From: Curvularia sp. ZM96 | Lineage: Eukaryota > Ascomycota > Dothideomycetes > Pleosporales > Pleosporaceae | NCBI GenBank assembly: GCA_022457065.1 | Contig: JAJGBQ010000004.1 | Location: 1,798,001-1,862,000, forward strand | Length of the DNA stretch: 64,000 nt | Direction: 5' to 3' | In this document: positions 21,936 through 34,566 of the stretch, one piece after another | How the letters are laid out: every line of letters starts with the position of its first letter | Position numbering within the stretch: position 1 is the first letter of the stretch | Translations under genes and position numbers: made by a program | Notes under the pieces: model-generated | What the model saw: only the letters and a program-made list of their open reading frames with translations | Databases searched by the model: none | What the model was told of the DNA's origin: nothing

Positions 21936-24900
21936 GATTGCGGTTGCTTGTCGAAGTGGAAGCAGACGTAAGAAGTTGGAAAGACTCTTCGTAGACAAAG
22001 AGGAGTCCCGCGCAGCACTGAAAACAGAAGATGCTGGGAACGTCTGTGAAACGCGATCAGCGGTGGGATTCCCAAGCTTTTAATATGGCACCTCGAGCAG
22101 CCGTGATACTGCAGCACGGAGCGCGTGTGGCTTTCTACGGTAACATTGCACAATGTTACGCTAGGCTGACCCGGGCTATAGCTCCGCATCTTACCATTCT
22201 GGAAGGATTGCTGCTATTTCTCTATAGGCCGTTCGCGTAAGACCAGGCCGAGCGATGGACATTACTGCATGTACGGCTGGCACGCGGCTGATTCGGCCTG
22301 TCATCCCAACCGCCCTTCCATTGATCAGTTCCTAGGCGTCGAAGTTAATCGCTCTATTGTCGGTACCACTCATTTGTCGCAGATGGCCGCATGGGAGTGG
22401 GCCCGATTAGGCAGTACAACAGTTGGTCCGGGATACGACGTGCCTTCGGGGGCGTCGAAACCTGGGGGGCCAAGCACTTCCAAGCTGCCCATGGAGTATG
22501 CACTAGCGGGCGAGACCTGCAGATTTTTCCCAGTAGATCCTGGTTTGAGGACCGAGGCTTTCATGCATCTGGCGAATAAGCGGGATCCGAGCGCTATGAG
22601 TACAGCCGCTAACCAACGCCTCTGTAGCCAAGATGTCTTGTTGCACCTTGAGTTTGTGGGCATGTCTGGTTCTCGATGCATCACGCTGACTGCTCATGGA
22701 CAACACCAATAACACCTGACCGTGAAGATGGAATTAGCTCTGCCCTGTTGATGGCCAGCATCTGCTGGTAGGCAAACGCCACTGGGCGCCGGCGCCTGAT
22801 TGTGCATTTAGTCTTTGTCAAACAAACGTCGATCTGGGGGGCATCTCGCTTGCCCGCCCAACTCTGGAGTCGTTGGTGTTTATCGCAAGCCGGCCGTTGC
22901 GCATCGCGATGGTGTGGAATCGGGAGTGGAAGGCGTGTCCCGCCTTAAAGGTCATCCCTTTGAGGTGGGTCAAGCATATCTCCCCAGCACATACGGAGTA
23001 CATACATGCATCTGCACAAAGCGATTGGTTCGTCCCGGGGGGTGGAGAGGGAGCGGGACAGATGTCGCCAATAACGACGGCAGTCCCGAGAGGTGGTGTG
23101 CCTGCACGCAGCACATGCCTGTCTCCCAGCTGATGGGCCGAATCCCGGAAACCTCAAGGTTAGTAGAAAGGGGACCGTGAGGACACCCTGCTGTTTTCCC
23201 CCGGCCGTTGTTCAGGCAGCGTAATTGTGTGATCACAAGCACGGGTGGCGTCCTGCCATTGTTGTCGCTATCCCCTTTTGCTCGCCACAGCCGTGCGGCG
23301 CATCTGGAGAACCTTGCCTACACCACCGGAGCGACAACCAACGAATGAGCAGGAGTGGCTGGACGGTCTCTCACATGCGTGTCACAGCGACCTCTCGCTA
23401 GCTAGGTTTCGGGTAACACCCCGCTCCCCAAGGCGTCCCGCAAAAGCAAGAGTACTTTGTGACGCCTCGTGACAATCGCCCCACGGTGGAGGAGATGGTG
23501 CTGCAAGCCACAAAGGCCATGGCTTTTTTTATTGTATCTGCCGCGAGTGGTCCCGCGGACAGGCTTAAGTTTGGGCGAATCCGAAGGGCGGGCAAGGGTG
23601 TCACGAAAGCTAAAAGCCAACGGTAATGTCCTAGGGTGCTCGGCGACGGCGCGCTGGGCCGGATAGGCGCGTATAGAGTGCTGTCTGGATCTCGAAGCGC
23701 GCATGCCAATTCGAGGACGTGTCACACGTGTATGCGCTCGAGAGCGGTAGCGGTAGCGACTGTGGTGTCCAGACCTGGTGCTACGCTACCCCGTATCTTT
23801 GTCCATGGGCGTGGAGTCGGCTGAGGGGAGCTGGGAGGTGACCTTGGGCAAGCGTTCTTTTCTCCACGGGGCCCTAGCCAAACGTCTGGACAGGCTGGAG
23901 CGCCAAGGGTCTGTTAGCGCCCAACACCAACCGGCTAGCGCCAGCGTTTCTCTTCGGTGCTGATTCAAGCTGCGTCGGCCTATGTTTGCAACAACATACC
24001 CACTGCAACTCGGGACGACATTGGCAAACGCTTCGCGAATCACCAGAGCCGCAAATGGCGCCATGGATCCGACAACGTTCGTTTCAATGATGATGAAAAG
24101 GCGCTGCAAGCCCCTCCCAACGTGCCTCGCGTAGACCACGCCGCAGATGGTCAGTCCGACATGCAGCGGGCAGCACAAGCGAGAGAGAGTATGTGGGAGA
24201 CATGCTCAGCAACTCGGTCCGGCATCTGTGCCAAGCGCTCGAGGCACGACCTGTCGACCATCAGCCTCAGGGCTGAGTACTCCGATGCATCTGATTCTCA
24301 ACAGCCGTCATGACCAAAACGGCGAGAGAAGCACAGTCTCGAACAAGGCCCAGTTATCTGTCCTCCGCCTTGGGGCCCCACAAACAGACCCTCTGTCACT
24401 CCACCAGCGGAGCGCTCCGCCTGACTCAACCCTGACAAAGGCTCTCACTGCCGCTGAATCAGCCTCATCGACTATACAAATGCCTCCGTCGGGTACCGAC
24501 TGCCACGTCGATATCGATATCCGCTTTTCGGTAGTACAGGTACCGAGCGTACAAGTTGTCGTGCAATCCTTGTTGCTGCCCCGTTAAATCCAGTTTCCCG
24601 GTTTGCTGGTATCCGCCAGAACCACTAGCTCCTCACGAAGCCCCATATCGGCACATTGACTGTTTACCTGTGCGACCGGAGAAACTCCGGGACTTGTCCC
24701 ACTCTCTTCACAAGCACATTGGTGGCGCATCGACTATTTCGAAAAGATTTCTTTATTCGGGTATACCTCCTCTTCCAGAACTGAGCCTCGAGAATTTTCC
24801 CCGCCGGTTAGAATAGACTTCGAGTATGTATTGGAGTTCCGATCTTCTTTTCGCCCAACGTATTCTTGTGTCCGTAACCGATTCATTTGTTTGTTTTCGC

Positions 24901-25600
24901 CCAAAGACTGTGAGATGGTTAGCTCTTCATAGTCAACAGGTTTGTCGTTGAGGACGTAAGCATGACAAATGCGATGCCGCAACTGTCTCCACGCATCTAT
25001 GGATAGCGAGTAATGACAGCGAGTCATTATGAGAAAGAGATGTTGTCGTGATGGAGCGAAGCAGGAGCAAGTGGAAAAGGAGGTGAACATGCGATGGTGT
25101 AAACAGACCAGAGCGGGAAAGGGCTTGGATGTTCTGTAACGCAGACAGGCGCGACTTCTCAACTCTTTCCGTATTGGGCGAGTCCACGAGGAGGAAGGCG
25201 CGAAACTCACAACACAAGCAGAGTTGTTCCCGCATCGCCTTCTTAAACGGACACGAGAGAGCAGAGAATCTTGATATATTTGGACGTCTTGGCAATGGTC
25301 ATTCAGTCTACGGCAAACTCCTACAACCTCCGGAGTCACAGGTAATCAGGCTCGACTCTGTCGCCTGCGCCATGAGGCTGAGCAGCAGTACTCAATGGTC
25401 AAAAGACTTGTCGAATCGTCATCCAGACTAAGGGAAAAGGCTTTTATTTCAACGCATCTCCCCTGGAATGCTCACAATATCGGTTTTGTATCGGAGATAT
25501 TGCTATCGGTAAACGCAAGCAACGCCTATCGCATCGAGTCTTTCTCCTGGGATTGCACTAATATCTTTCTCGTAGCTATGTGCCGGTCATTTGATGCAAG
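21936..25600. other. Gene-free region upstream of the hexose transporter, fairly GC-rich
   Basis: This is the first part of a 6.3-kb divergent intergenic region. The sequence is balanced to GC-rich, unlike the AT-rich part that follows. Frames of 60-200 codons exist on both strands (for example 22269-22712 plus and 24734-25339 minus), but none has a recognisable domain and none continues across plausible introns. Several matches to the degenerate CreA site occur (CTGGGG at 22462-22467, for example), at about the density expected by chance. No gene called. Confidence 0.5.
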
Positions 25601-26500
25601 ACATCTTAGCTGAACCTTTTGCAAATTTTGCGCCGATATCATTTGGGACACGCCCATGAAATAAATTACTTCAAGCTTGTGTTGCTACCATACGAAACGG
25701 CTAATACAATAATCCTAGTTCTAACTTTGACGGCAATTTCAGCGTTTAAATATGTAAATGGCTTGGAGAGATCACCCTCCCTACTACTTTATAAGACTGG
25801 CCCGAGTCCTGGGACAAGGATTTCCCAATTCAAATCGCTAAACCCGAGTCTGAAAGGACTTTCCGATGCATGTTTCTCGAATCTAGTACTATGTGTTCGT
25901 TAGCACTTATTCTAATATTTGATTTATATCAGCTATTCTTACTATTGATTTACTTTTTTAAATTCTACACTCAGTCTTACAGATATATGAACAATCGGTC
26001 TAATATCGTCGTATGATTACGATATTATTGCTACTGAAACCAATCGAACTATAACTTTCTTTTAGTATATCTTATTATCGTTAAAGGCTATATTGATAAT
26101 GCTAGGGTTATGTTTGTCTAGCATTGTTCAAATAATACTCGGATTCTGTCTCTATCCAACTACAGCCATATTTGGTCTTTTGGCAACGTGTATCTAAATT
26201 TTCGTAACTAGTGAGAAAAAATATCAGCAGACAGTAGTTTAGTATGATTTCTTCATTCTCATTTAGAATTGTGCCTGGTGGCTTGATGAAAAGGTCAGAA
26301 GGAGAAGTAGATGGAGAGTGTTCGTCTTTCATTTGAATAGAGCCCTGAGTTCCTAAAAAAAAACCCCCAGGCTAAAGTTATGTTAAAATAAGGTCGATAT
26401 TCAAAATATGACTGACACAAATAACTATTGTCGACATGCTACGCATACGTCACGTCGTTGAGCAACGACACAACATCAGCTCGGCGGTATGAAGAGATGC
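25601..26500. other. AT-rich, RIP-like non-coding patch
   Basis: From about 25,600, and most clearly 25,910-26,450, the sequence is AT-rich with many TpA steps and few CpA/TpG. A hand count over 25,981-26,100 gives roughly 20 TpA, about as many ApT, and fewer CpA+TpG than ApC+GpT. Repeat-induced point mutation in ascomycetes leaves this pattern. No element ends or coding remnant were recognised. Confidence 0.4.
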
Positions 26501-28228
26501 ATCAATCCACTTTATCACGAAATTCTATTGCGCCTAGTGTGTGAGTGAAGAAATTTTGGAATTACACATTTTGCCAATTAAGTGTGGCTTTCGTAGTACA
26601 TCCCCTTCATTCACTTGTGGTAGATGATGCGTACACAACAGAAGACATGATGATGATTTTTTGATAGAGTTACATTACTGGAAGCCTAGTAGCTGCCCAG
26701 TGGTTGCGATGTGTGTGACTTCAGTGTGGACTTCTTCAAGTGCTACGGATAGAAAAGAGATACAACACCTCAGAATTAGACCAGAATAGAGAATCGCTAT
26801 TCAGTTCAAAACTTTCCCTTGATGAAACAGTTGCGGCATTTGATTGCGGCTCTTTGTTTGTGCAGTAGGGATTACGGATACGTTGGTGTTGTGATGGCGA
26901 GCGTACGTAGCAGTACGAACTTCGATTCAGAACATCTGAACGAGCACAGAATTGATACTGCTGTATTTTGAGAGCCTAACACACGTCTGCATAAGCAGCT
27001 TTGCAAAAGTATAGCAGATACACAATTGAGAGGGTAGGTAAGCCTTTGTTGTCATACGCCCAGTGCAGCCTGTCGTAATCGAGACGTGTCAGACACAGCC
27101 CCGCCAACAGCTCCAAACAACGCGTCCACTCGGCGTAACCACAAGCCTTCCCCAATGGCTGTCATTATGCAGAAAAACGTGAAAGACAATGGAGGAGGAG
27201 GCGCTTTTCTTTCAAAGGAGAGTTGAGGGACCGGTATCAACTCTGGGCCCAGCAATCAACATTGCGCAAACCTACCTCCTGGAGCGCGTGATCATCCCCC
27301 ACCTGACACATCCACGAGACACGTCATCGACTTGACACGATTGCCAGGTGGTTGTATGTGTGTATGTACAGGAAGCGATATGCGAGATTGCAGTTTTGCT
27401 TTTTCAACAAGAACAAAGTCTGTCTTTTCTGCCCGAGTATGGTTTCCTTGAGGGTATTGGGTAGAAGAATCGGGGTGTTTTCGCGCACAAGCGAAACACC
27501 ACGGAAGGGAGCGGAACGCAGCGCGTAGAATCTCCAGACACCACCAAAACTAGTCCAAAGTTAAAACTTTGGAGGGCAGTAACTCTTCAGATTGAGAAAG
27601 AACAGACGAGCGGGTCAAGAACAATTCAGAGCAACCCAGTAGTCGCGTTCTTATGTAGGAGAACACTTTGATGTAGGGCAGTCATTTTTCAATGGAAGTT
27701 CAGTAACCTGCGCGAGACTTCAGCCAACGCACAAGTAAAGACAAATAGAACACGGTCATAATAAACTGGTGTTAGCACGAATACAGTGGAACAAAAAGCG
27801 CACAGCTTTGGACAGGCTGACAATGGTTGAGTCGAGACAGAACCTTGGGGGTAGGGAGAAGATGGACAGAGCAAGGAAACAAGAGGGGTTCAACGCGTGC
27901 GCTTCCATTGCAGCCGCAACGCGCCCAGCTGGTAAGCGCCCAGTCGTCCAAGATGGCAAAGAAACGAGACGAGATCACCCTGAAGCGCTCCAGGCTGGCA
28001 AAGGGGATGGAGTGTTAGCGCACTTTTGCGGGTTGGGAAAAAGAGCGCACTTGGATCACACAGCTCCTGGGATCTGCTATAAATTGGCCGCCCCCCACTT
28101 GCACGCGCGCTCTTGCCCGATCGCAAACCTCGCAACACCACCACAACCTCGTTATCGATTTCAGTCTTCAGCCTCTTGTTCGAAGCATCCGTAACGCGTC
28201 TGTCTATCAGTTCAAATTAACAGCAACA
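26501..28228. other. Intergenic region and histone H1 promoter
   Basis: There is no supported gene. The last 250 bases before the H1 start hold TATAAATT (28079-28086), about 145 bases upstream of the ATG. A run of short pyrimidine-rich stretches follows, consistent with a strong promoter. Confidence 0.45.
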
Positions 28229-29515
28229 ATGCCTCCCAAGAAGTCCACCACCCCTTCCAAGGCAAAGGCCCCCGCCGCCGCGCCTGCACATGCTCCCTAC
28301 CTTGGTAAGTTCTACACCACAGCACACCACCAACGCGCACTGTACGCGTTTGTGCTCTGTTGCATCCTGGTCGCCGATCAATGCTGACTATGTTTTGTAG
28401 ACATGGTAAAGGATGCCATTATCAACGTGAGTCTATCCTCCCAGGCGCATTGCCAGTTCCCCGCACCTGGGGATTGCGACGCCAGCGCATCGTCGCGCAA
28501 AGCACAACAACGCATCCCCCACCTTGTAGAGTTCAATGAATTTGATTACTGACATGTTCTTTCTGTACTACAGCTTAAGGAGCGCAATGGATCAAGGTTA
28601 GTCAACCCATTTCAGTGCTGTTGTTGCTTTCGCTTCGCGTCATGCCTTCGTCCCAGCGCGCCTGTTTAAGAGTTCGTACTGACGCTTCTACAGCCGTCAA
28701 GCTATTCAAAAATACATCCAAGCCAACAACAAGATCGGCAACCTGAGCGACACCACCTTCAGGGGTCATGTCAACCGTGCCATTGCCTCTGGTGAGGAGA
28801 AGGGCGACTTCGCGCGTCCCAAGGGTGAGTACCTATCCTCCTGTCACCTAACACTGCCACACAACGCGGCCCGTGACGCGTTTTCGCCGTCCACCTCTTG
28901 TTTCTTGTGAATCCGAACATTGCTGACACGTCACACAGGCCCATCTGGACCAGTAAAGCTGGCTAAGAAGGAGGCCAAGCCTGCTGCTGCCTCCAAGAAG
29001 TCTGAGGCTAAGTCTGAGAAGAAGACTACTGAAAAGAAGACGACCGAGAAGAAGACCACTGAGAAGAAGAAGGCTGCCCCCAAGAAGGCTGCCAAGGAGG
29101 ACGCTAAGGAGGACAGCTCGACTGTATGTATCATGCTCATGTTCTCATGTGACCTCGCTGACCCAATTTTCAGGAGACTGAGGCTGCCACCAAGGCTGCC
29201 CCTAAGAAGAAGGCTGCTGCACCAAAGAAGAAGGCGGCCGCCACTACCACCAAGGCTGCCGCCAAGCCTAAGGCCAACGCCAGCAAGCCTCGTAAGACAG
29301 CTGATAAGCCAGCTGTTGAGGAGGAGGTGTCGCGCGTTCTCGGCAAGACCAAGTCTGGTCGTGTCACCAAGACCAAGGCTGCTGAGCCAAAGGCAAAGGT
29401 AGCAAAGAAGACCGCCGCACCCAAGAAGAAGGCAACTGAAGAGAAGGAGAAGAAGGCACCCGCAGCAAAGAAGGCTGCCGCACCCAAGAAGGCCACGCCA
29501 AAGGCCAAGGCATAA
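28229..29515 (+). CDS. Linker histone H1, 6 exons
   Basis: Binds linker DNA at the nucleosome dyad and compacts chromatin. Exons 28229-28304, 28401-28426, 28574-28596, 28694-28824, 28939-29123 and 29174-29515 give 260 residues; two exons are only 26 and 23 bases. The globular H15 winged-helix domain spans about 20-95: PYLDMVKDAIINLKERNGSR, then SRQAIQKYIQANNKI and FRGHVNRAIASGEEKGDF. The remaining 165 residues are Lys/Ala-rich. They include TEKKT repeats and a K-T-K-S-G-R-V-T-K-T-K stretch, as usual for H1 tails. Every junction keeps frame with GT-AG ends. The intron-rich 5' half is typical of fungal H1, unlike core histones. Upstream is a large gene-free region; downstream is a T-rich 3' region. 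Confidence 0.95.
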
Positions 29516-30573
29516 ACGCCTGAGCCTTTTCGTTGTCTTTGCTGATCTTCTTCTCCTTCTGAACTGCTTCAGTCCTCTGGCATCGAAGCGCATGCTAGAC
29601 TACACTTTCTTCACGGATTCCCTTTTGTCTTCGAATCAGTTCTATGGGTTCTATGGGCGGGCAATAGCGTTACTACTGGTGGTTATGGATGGAGGGTATA
29701 CGGGAATGGGTTGGGATGTTCCTTTTCTCTCACTCGCTCTTCTTTTGTCGAGCATATATTGGCGGGGCGTTTCGGGCGCATTCTTTGTTCTCGTCTCAGC
29801 GCGTCATGTCTGTCTCTCTGTTGTCATCGTCTTTCTGTTTTTTGTTTTTCCTTATCTTATCTTGTCCTCCGGCGCTGAGCTTCTCGCAGCGTTTTCATCG
29901 AGAGAGGATAATGGCTACGACGTGACACTCATCGTCTCAAAGCAATGAAAATACCCATACACTTCAAAACTCGAAACATGACACGTTTCTCGCCTTGCGA
30001 AAAGTGCGAGATTGTGACGCGTTGTTTTGGTGTGGACGCGTCGAGGTTGCGCTTCTCGTGACTTGGACCCACAGCCCTCTTGATAAGATAAGACCGCTCG
30101 GTGTTGCAAGCATGCGCCTTTTTTATGGTCCTCGTAAAATACAGTTCAGATGACTTTTGCATCGCTTCACGTTGAACCAAAAGGCATTGTAATTCTCTCC
30201 CAATGTGCCTGCTGGTGAATTCTCGATATCTTAGCTGATTAGGCACCATTACTCTTTCTGGCAGCACCGGCATTTTTGGACCCCTTAATGGTATACAGAG
30301 GAATTAGTAACCATACCATAAAGTTAGCTCTTCATCTCACACTAAAACCGTCAAGCAGCACAAATCGACAATGAAAAAAGTCGCAGATAGGAGCATGAGC
30401 TCATGAGTCTATTCATTTTATCATATCGTATTTGCGATGAGCAGTCGCCAAACGAATGAACTTCCAAGGCGTCTAAACAGCCAATATACAAGAACGCTTC
30501 ATACATTAACAATTAACTTTTCAGTTTTTATTTTCGTCGAATTCCCAAATCTCATTCACACAGAGTAACCCGT
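29516..30573. other. Tail-to-tail intergenic region
   Basis: 3' UTR of H1 and of the small secreted-protein gene. T-rich tracts occur around 29,810-29,870. No gene is supported. Confidence 0.5.
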
Positions 30574-31170
30574 TTACTCAGTGTACATGCACTTGATAGG
30601 GTTCTCAACAGGCTCGACACGAGCCTTGAACTTCTTGCAGTCGGTGTAACCAGCGGGATTGACTTGGCCGTCGAGCCAAACGGAGTATTTGGCACCGGCG
30701 GCAGGACCGCAAGCCTGGAAGCCGTTGGTGTAGTTGGAACCAGGGAACGTCCAGATGAGGTCGTTGTCCTCGATGAGGGTGAAGCCCTTGCGCTCGCCGT
30801 AACGGGTGGGCTGCTGGGCTCCGGTGGTGTAGCGGAGGACGCCCTGGCCCATACCAGAGACATCAGCGTAGAAGACCTGGATGGGGTTGGCGGTGTAGAG
30901 AGCAAGCTCGGAGGCTGCGTTGAGCTGGAATACAGCGTAGTCCTGGGGCTCAGGGCCGCATGCAACGTTTTGGTTCTCGGCGCCGATGACCATTCCGCCC
31001 TGGGAAGCTTGAATAGGGAGGCCGTCGAAGTCGGTTCCAGGAGCGTCGGCGATGAGCTTGGAGGGTCCGAAAGTGGTGGACTCGGCGTTGGCAGCAGCGC
31101 GAGCTTGGAAAGGGCTGGCGGCGGCAAGCGCAGCGATGCTGGAGGCAAGGGCGGCAGTGGTGAACTTCAT
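30574..31170 (-). CDS. Small secreted protein, PhiA-like cell-wall protein candidate
   Basis: Single exon, 198 residues. The first 20 residues (MKFTTAALASSIAALAAAS) form a clear signal peptide, followed by a short Ala-rich propart. The mature chain has four cysteines in VACGPE, FQACGPA, TDCKKF and IKCMY. It also has GMGQGVLRYTTGAQQP followed by GERKGFTLIEDNDLIW, a pattern I associate with fungal secreted proteins related to A. nidulans PhiA and IgE-binding allergens. There is one likely N-glycosylation site, NYTN. There is no GPI signal, transmembrane segment or catalytic motif. A role in the wall or as an extracellular factor is inference. Secretion is well supported, the PhiA relation less so. 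The antisense strand also stays open for 246 codons, which I treat as a shadow. Confidence 0.75.
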   Translation of the reverse strand: MKFTTAALASSIAALAAASPFQARAAANAESTTFGPSKLIADAPGTDFDGLPIQASQGGMVIGAENQNVACGPEPQDYAVFQLNAASELALYTANPIQVFYADVSGMGQGVLRYTTGAQQPTRYGERKGFTLIEDNDLIWTFPGSNYTNGFQACGPAAGAKYSVWLDGQVNPAGYTDCKKFKARVEPVENPIKCMYTE

Positions 31171-34100
31171 GTTGATGGTTGTTGGTGGTGGTGGTTGGTT
31201 ATTAGATTAAGTGATTGGATTGGGTGTCTTGGTTTGTCTGTTGTATGTGTTTGTTGTGTGCAGTTGAGTGAGTTGGACGACGGCGATATATATACACAAA
31301 AACCTCATCTCTTAACCCTCGTCATGGTCCCTGTGGGCATGCAACGCCATCGAGGCAGCATGTGGTCAGTTTGCTTGGCCTGTTTCCTTAATGTTACTGC
31401 ATGAGGTCATTTGCGGTCCGAACACGAAGAGAAACCTCGGCGCCCCCATATTTTAGGTACTATTCAGGAAGTCATCAGAGACTTTCAGAGTAGTACAGGG
31501 CTGCATTTCCGAATAGCCCTGTTTGGGTGTGTGGAGTGTTCGCATGAATATCAAATCAAAGTCGCAGGAGGTGACGTGGCTGTGTTCAACCCAAAGACAC
31601 AAGCCAAGACGTCTTGTCGGATATTGGTTAGCGGTTTGCCTCTTTTGTACAGGCGCTGCATGTCATTCGCCCGTTGCCTCCGCTGACAAGAATAGAACAC
31701 CAGATTTGGTGACCCTTTAGCCACACTCCCTTGGCCGCGATCACTGTGGAACCACTTGATCTTCGCCTCTCGTGTTCTCGGCTTCCATGCTACCTGCGCG
31801 GTCTAGAAGAAAGGGGCTAAGTCGGACAGCGCAGCTTTGCCACCACAATACTACCTCAACACGATACAACCTACACAGGACTCAGTCTCGCCAGCTGCGC
31901 CTAGTAAAATGTTAGGAGAAGGAAAAGTGACATACCGTCTGACCGCCAAGTCTAGCGTGCCATGTCAGACAGCGGCGAGTCCACAAAAACATGGGATACG
32001 TCCGTTCGGAAGCAACGGCCACCTCTCAGCCACTAGCACGGGCTCTCCATACTCCGAAGACCAAAAGTATACTACTTTACGTCAAATGTATTCGATGTTT
32101 TGCCACTCCAACCTAGCTGTAGTGCGTTCATAGCATTTTCGTGCTATAGTCGCATAGCCACAAATTCTGACCATTACAGGTAGAGTACTGTGGACTGCCC
32201 ACTGCAACCACCTAATATAGCCAAAATTGAAGCTTCGCACGCGGCCTTTTTATGCACCTGAAACCTATCACCATGTACTACTGATTAGCATTTGTTTACC
32301 CCGCTATAATAGAATTATCCCGTCCTCCAGCACTAGGTATAGTGTTCAGGAAGCTTTGTGCTTGAAACTCGAGTAAGCTTACTGCGTTCTTCGTGCATGA
32401 ACCCTGCACGGAAGTTACTGAAATTCCAGGTCAGACTCCTTCTCACCGTACTTGTGCAAGGACCAACCAGGAGTTGCTCACTTGTACGTGTAAGTATAGG
32501 TTGGCTTCTTCAAGATGAAATGCAAACGCGGAATAACATGAAGGGTGGTTGTAACTTTGCATCCAGCCACCAGGTCGCACCTAACATGCTTTAATTTCGG
32601 GAGTGAGTGTGAAAACTTAATACTCAAATGAACATGTTTACCCAGGAATAATGTTTCCCATGAGATAACTTGTCTCTAGTATGCCCGTAGTTGCACGAAT
32701 ATATGAAAATATTGTGGATCCGGGAAATTGCAAGTCTTAAGGCATTGAGCAGGACTGGGCTCGCCAATGCAATCCCTGAGGTATTGACCACGTCCCTTGA
32801 TATAGTAGGTTCTCATACTAGAGAGAGAAACGTTCCATGACCCTGATCCTGAGTGTATCCATTCAGACTATCGTATAGTGTGTATCATTGAACTAGTAGT
32901 TCAACAACACAGAACCATCATTCCTGCACATTCCCTGAGCCGAGTTTGGTAGGGAGGTAGGTCACCCCGAGAGATTGGTCTTTGATAAATAATCGCACAT
33001 AGTTCTCAAGCGAGCAAAGCTCTGTAGGAGCCTTTTGCTAAGTCCCACCTTTCTATCCTCTGTTTAATGCACACCCATTCAGATATGGCAAGTTTACCTT
33101 TCTAGAAAGCCACTGCTTATGGCATTAAGGCAGCACGAGATACGTCACATCTATTAGTCTCACTTTTCATCCTAGTTCTCAGATCTCAGGATTTCCTAAG
33201 ACAATTCGTTGAACTACTGAGGATCCAAAGCAGCAAATGTATATACTACGACCACCCTTTGAATTTGTTGCACTCATGAAGGCGTTCCTGGCAGTAGCAT
33301 CCAGATGGTAATGTAGCTGACTACATGCTACATTCCAAAAGACCACAGTTAAATAATGGGAGGTCTGAGATCAAAGCTTTCCACATAAGTACCACGTACG
33401 CAAGGAGCAGAAGTGACCAAACACGTCATGTGACCTCGGTCAGGGGACGCGATCTTTCTAGCAAGCTCGCCAGGCACACTCCGCCAACCAACCAAAGCCC
33501 TACTCCCGGCACTGAAAGACACGACACACCCCTACGTACCAGTACTCCTCGGGGACAACTTCTAGCGGATCGCGTCATGATCGACCCGAATACAATACGG
33601 CGATGCAAAGAGCTACCAGAAAAGCAAACGCCCTAACACCACTAGGCAGCCGGAGTGGCGCCGCTCCCTCCCAGGATGCCGAACACGTATGCGTACATGT
33701 GCACTGTATCGCACCTGTTCGACGATGCGAAACCACGTCAAGCAGACAAAAGCCATCATCGCGGGGAGGACCCGATATCCGTCCTGATCGCCTCGGCTGG
33801 GGTTAGCGTATGACGCGGATAAGCCTCACATCAGGGTCCAATCGCCCTTGCCAATCGACGTCCTTATCGTCCACGCGCCGTCACACGTGCTCGCGTCGCC
33901 CACCGCCATGAAACGCCATCTGACTGGCCCCCAGAGGCTCCAGGCAGTAGATCTTCACTACTTTATGCCTCGAAACACAGCCCTGACCTGGCGTCTGCGT
34001 GACCTCTGCCCAGCGTGATGCCTAATCCTGCGCCATGACTGGCTGTGCTCTTTAACCCTTTCATCTGTCCAACATAAACACCGGTCTCCCAGCCTTCATC

Positions 34101-34566
34101 TCCGTGGCCCCCTTCACGCCCCCCTCATATACAGTAGTTGCATTGCTACGTCCTCCCAGCCAACCAGTCAGTTTGCGCAAGAGACCTATCTCGGCTTCTC
34201 CGTGGACTCCACCCATCGACGCGTTTCCTCGCTCTACCGGCGACCCGCGTTAACTAGACGACCGACCTTCCGCATTAAGCAACAGTCGTATTCACGGCCT
34301 GCCGAATCAGCGACACCAACGTGAAGGCGTGGATACTCGGAGCCCTGCCGTGACGGGAGGATCGCTCCGCAAAAAATAAGAAAGCTTGGTGTAGCTTGGT
34401 TACACAGGCGCCCGAACTATCATTTGCTCAGTGTGCCCTTGCCAGTAATAGAAGGTCCACAAAGACAGAGGGGAACACCATGATCGACTCCCTGGTAGAC
34501 GCAGTGAGGGACGGGGTACATAATGCAGCCGTTACCTCTGCAAATCTGGCAGCAGAAACGCCAACC
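31171..34566. other. Gene-free divergent region, 3.4 kb
   Basis: This region lies between the secreted protein and RNase T2 genes, which point away from each other. The first 150 bases are GT-rich, with TATATATA at 31287-31294 about 115 bases upstream of the secreted-protein ATG. From about 32,100 to 33,350 the DNA is AT-richer and free of long frames. Beyond 33,400 it becomes GC-richer with short chance frames. Nothing recognisable as a gene or element. Confidence 0.45.

Noticed and set aside
22100..24600. CreA-type sites (SYGGRG) upstream of the hexose transporter
   Set aside because: The degenerate hexamer is expected about once per 250 bases on both strands; the observed matches do not exceed this by eye.
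24734..25339. 201-codon minus-strand frame in the large intergenic gap
   Set aside because: No motif, composition rich in Arg, Ser and Cys, and no plausible flanking exons.
30664..31404. 246-codon plus-strand frame opposite the small secreted protein
   Set aside because: It lies antisense to a gene with a clear signal peptide and family pattern, has no motif, and its openness follows from the codon bias of the sense gene.
32100..33350. Transposon remnant in the gap before RNase T2
   Set aside because: The region is moderately AT-rich, but I saw no terminal repeats, no transposase or reverse-transcriptase motifs, and no long frames.
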